Assembly: GCA_964512995.1 (NCBI GenBank)
Contig: CAZELM010000038.1
Coordinates: 1 to 44,723 of the forward strand
From: CAZELM01 sp964512995
GTDB taxonomy: Bacteria > CSSED10-310
Length of the DNA stretch: 44,723 nucleotides
Direction: 5' to 3'
In this document: piece by piece, positions 43,375 through 44,723 of the stretch
Layout of the letters: the number at the start of each line of letters is the position of its first letter
How positions within the stretch are numbered: position 1 is the first letter of the stretch
Notes under the pieces: generated by a model
The model's input: the letters and a program-made list of their open reading frames with translations, nothing else
What the model was told of the DNA's origin: nothing
Database searches by the model: none
Translations under genes and position numbers: made by a program

Positions 43375-44579
43375 ATCAGATTGAATTTGAGCGGTTGAGC
43401 CGGACGGTTCTGAACATCTCCACCCGGATCCGAAGTGCCGAATCACTGCTTCAGTTGTCGTGTCTGATCCTCGATGCCGGGATCGGTATTTTGCTGAAAC
43501 GGACGCTGGATACGCCGATTCCGGAGATCGATGCAGTCTATCCCGCTGAAAAGACCGAACTGATCGAAAAAAACATCCGGAAGATCTACCGGCACTTCAA
43601 ATCCGGCCTATCCGAAGGAATGGATGATGGTATTTCTCTGGAGATGCCGGTGGAATTGAAAGGTCAGGGTTATTCGGATGCTCTGGTTGCTCCCGGTGGG
43701 CATACGTCGGGTCTTCAGTTTCCGAAATACGAGATGGTTCTTCTGAAAAACAGCGGCAGTTCCAATTTTTATACATCCTACCATTGCTGGGCGGCTTCGC
43801 TGCTCCTGAAGGAATTCGAATTCTTCAAAGCGCGTCAGATGATCGACCAGGAACTGGAACGGGCGCGTCAGATCCAGCGTAAATTATTCCCGCCATCACC
43901 CGTCATTCCGGGTTGGCAGATCGAAGCGTTTTCGCAGGCGGCCCGGCAGACCAGCGGGGATTTTTTCGATTTTATCCGGCTGGATGACGATCATCTGGGC
44001 ATTGTGATCGCGGATGTGGAAGGAAAAGGCATGGGAGCGGCGCTGCTGATGACACTGGCCCGTTCCCTGATCCGAACCTATGCTGTGCCGATTGATCGCC
44101 CGAACCAGACACTGAGTGATGTCAACCGGAGGCTTCGGATCGAAACGCCTGATCTGCTTTATGTGTCGGTGTTTTATGGGATATTGAACCTGAAGATGGG
44201 CATCATGACCTATTGCAACGCCGGCCATGAGACGCCATGTGTGATCAATCCGTCGGCCGATGGCACGGACGCGTCGATTGTGCCGCTCCTGACATCCGGC
44301 GTTCCATTGGGATTGTTCGATGATTTTTCCTGGGAGCAGCATCATGTGATGCTCCATCGGGGAGACAGCATCTTTTTTTTAACCGATGGCATCACCAATA
44401 CTGAAAACAGCGTTGGGGAACGGTTTGGAAGCCAGCGACTGCATGATGTTCTGGCTCGATATGCGGTATGTCCCGCGATGGAGCTATCCGGCGCGGTTAT
44501 CAATGACGTCGATCATTTTTCCAATGGGGTTCCTCAACCCGATGACATGACATTTATCATTATCAAACATGATGCGTGA
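43371..44579 (+). CDS. SpoIIE-family (PP2C-like) serine phosphatase
   Basis: A 402-residue phosphatase. Residues 1-150 form an uncharacterised N-terminal domain; about 160-185 make a coiled-coil linker (RQMIDQELERARQIQRKLFPPSP), followed by the SpoIIE domain. Metal-binding Asp residues are in SGDFFDF and GIVIADVEGKGMGAALLMT; further motifs are YCNAGHETP, FFLTDGITNTEN and QPDDMTFIII. These enzymes dephosphorylate anti-sigma-factor antagonists in partner-switching pathways. No such antagonist or anti-sigma gene is in the window, though the sequence ends soon after. The gene overlaps the response regulator by 4 nt, and the linker is like those where an upstream receiver or sensor controls the phosphatase. 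Here the regulator is a separate protein. Confidence 0.9.
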   Translation: MNQIEFERLSRTVLNISTRIRSAESLLQLSCLILDAGIGILLKRTLDTPIPEIDAVYPAEKTELIEKNIRKIYRHFKSGLSEGMDDGISLEMPVELKGQGYSDALVAPGGHTSGLQFPKYEMVLLKNSGSSNFYTSYHCWAASLLLKEFEFFKARQMIDQELERARQIQRKLFPPSPVIPGWQIEAFSQAARQTSGDFFDFIRLDDDHLGIVIADVEGKGMGAALLMTLARSLIRTYAVPIDRPNQTLSDVNRRLRIETPDLLYVSVFYGILNLKMGIMTYCNAGHETPCVINPSADGTDASIVPLLTSGVPLGLFDDFSWEQHHVMLHRGDSIFFLTDGITNTENSVGERFGSQRLHDVLARYAVCPAMELSGAVINDVDHFSNGVPQPDDMTFIIIKHDA

Positions 44580-44635
44580 CCGGCCTGTATGAATGGGGGA
44601 CGGAATTGGTACGGGTTCAGGAATCGATGCATGGC

Positions 44636-44723
44636 TCCCTCACCCCGCCGACTGTGTTGATCATTTGGTCTGGCAGTTACGGCATGATCGCATCGGCATG
44701 ACTCCCTCACCCCGCCGGCCGTG
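44636..44723. repeat. Tandem array 3, about 67-bp unit, start only
   Basis: CTCCCTCACCCCGCCG occurs at 44635 and again, ending CGCCGG, at 44702, a 67 bp period. Between them lies array-specific sequence including GTTGATCATTTGG and ATGATCGCATCGGCATGA. Only about one and a third units fit before the window ends. The core matches arrays 1 and 2, and the orientation is the same as in array 2. A boundary cassette is expected beyond the right edge if the pattern holds. Confidence 0.6.

Overview
The window is a 44.7 kb piece of a bacterial chromosome of moderate GC content. It carries two runs of exactly 100 N, each inside a tandem-repeat array, so it is a scaffold from a draft or metagenome assembly. 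Lipoproteins with lipoboxes, an LpoB/YcfL-type cell-wall cluster, a tripartite CzcCBA-type efflux pump and a small beta-barrel protein point to a Gram-negative cell with an outer membrane. No rRNA, tRNA, phage or transposase gene was recognised. The lineage cannot be named from the sequence; the mix of families would suit a little-studied lineage, but that is a guess.

Layout. 1-1494 (minus): the 5' end of a zinc-ribbon gene cut by the window edge, downstream of a UDP-glucose dehydrogenase. 1876-6096 (plus): a cell-envelope operon of a CsgG-like protein, a COG3014-like lipoprotein, YcfL, LpoB and a barrel-like outer-membrane protein, ending at a hairpin; a lone secreted protein follows. 7026-13642 (minus): a heavy-metal efflux operon, read as a small Cys/His membrane protein, then outer-membrane factor, His-rich adaptor and RND pump. 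13818-17493: a circularly permuted ATP-grasp enzyme divergent from an FG-GAP/VCBS-repeat lipoprotein, then a nitroreductase. 17854-23411 (plus): a 1402-residue PPDK-like dikinase that lacks the usual C-terminal TIM barrel, followed 98 bp later by an atypical GAPDH. 23412-23887 has no gene but holds two structured palindromic elements.

23888-35118 (minus): a long run of genes read from 35118 down: membrane-anchored periplasmic protein, ABC permease, ABC ATPase, an unknown lipoprotein-like protein, a 72-residue membrane protein, a large YfhO-like membrane protein, a tandem-repeat array, a secreted M28 peptidase and a second YfhO-like protein. 35416-36204 (plus): a zinc-ribbon/CBS protein. 36205-37605 has no convincing gene but contains a second tandem array and a 21-bp minisatellite that reads Asp-Asp-His-Asp-His-Pro-Val. 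37606-44579 (plus): a purine-type NCS2 permease, an unknown protein, and a tightly coupled histidine kinase, response regulator and SpoIIE-type phosphatase. A third array of the same kind starts at the right edge.

The most unusual feature is the family of tandem arrays with 66, 62 and about 67 bp units. The units differ between arrays but share a CCCTCAC...GCCGGC-like core. Two arrays, in opposite orientation and 8 kb apart, share the same boundary cassette of about 76-96 bp on one side only. The PPDK-like/GAPDH pair and the kinase-regulator-phosphatase trio are the most interesting protein-coding units.
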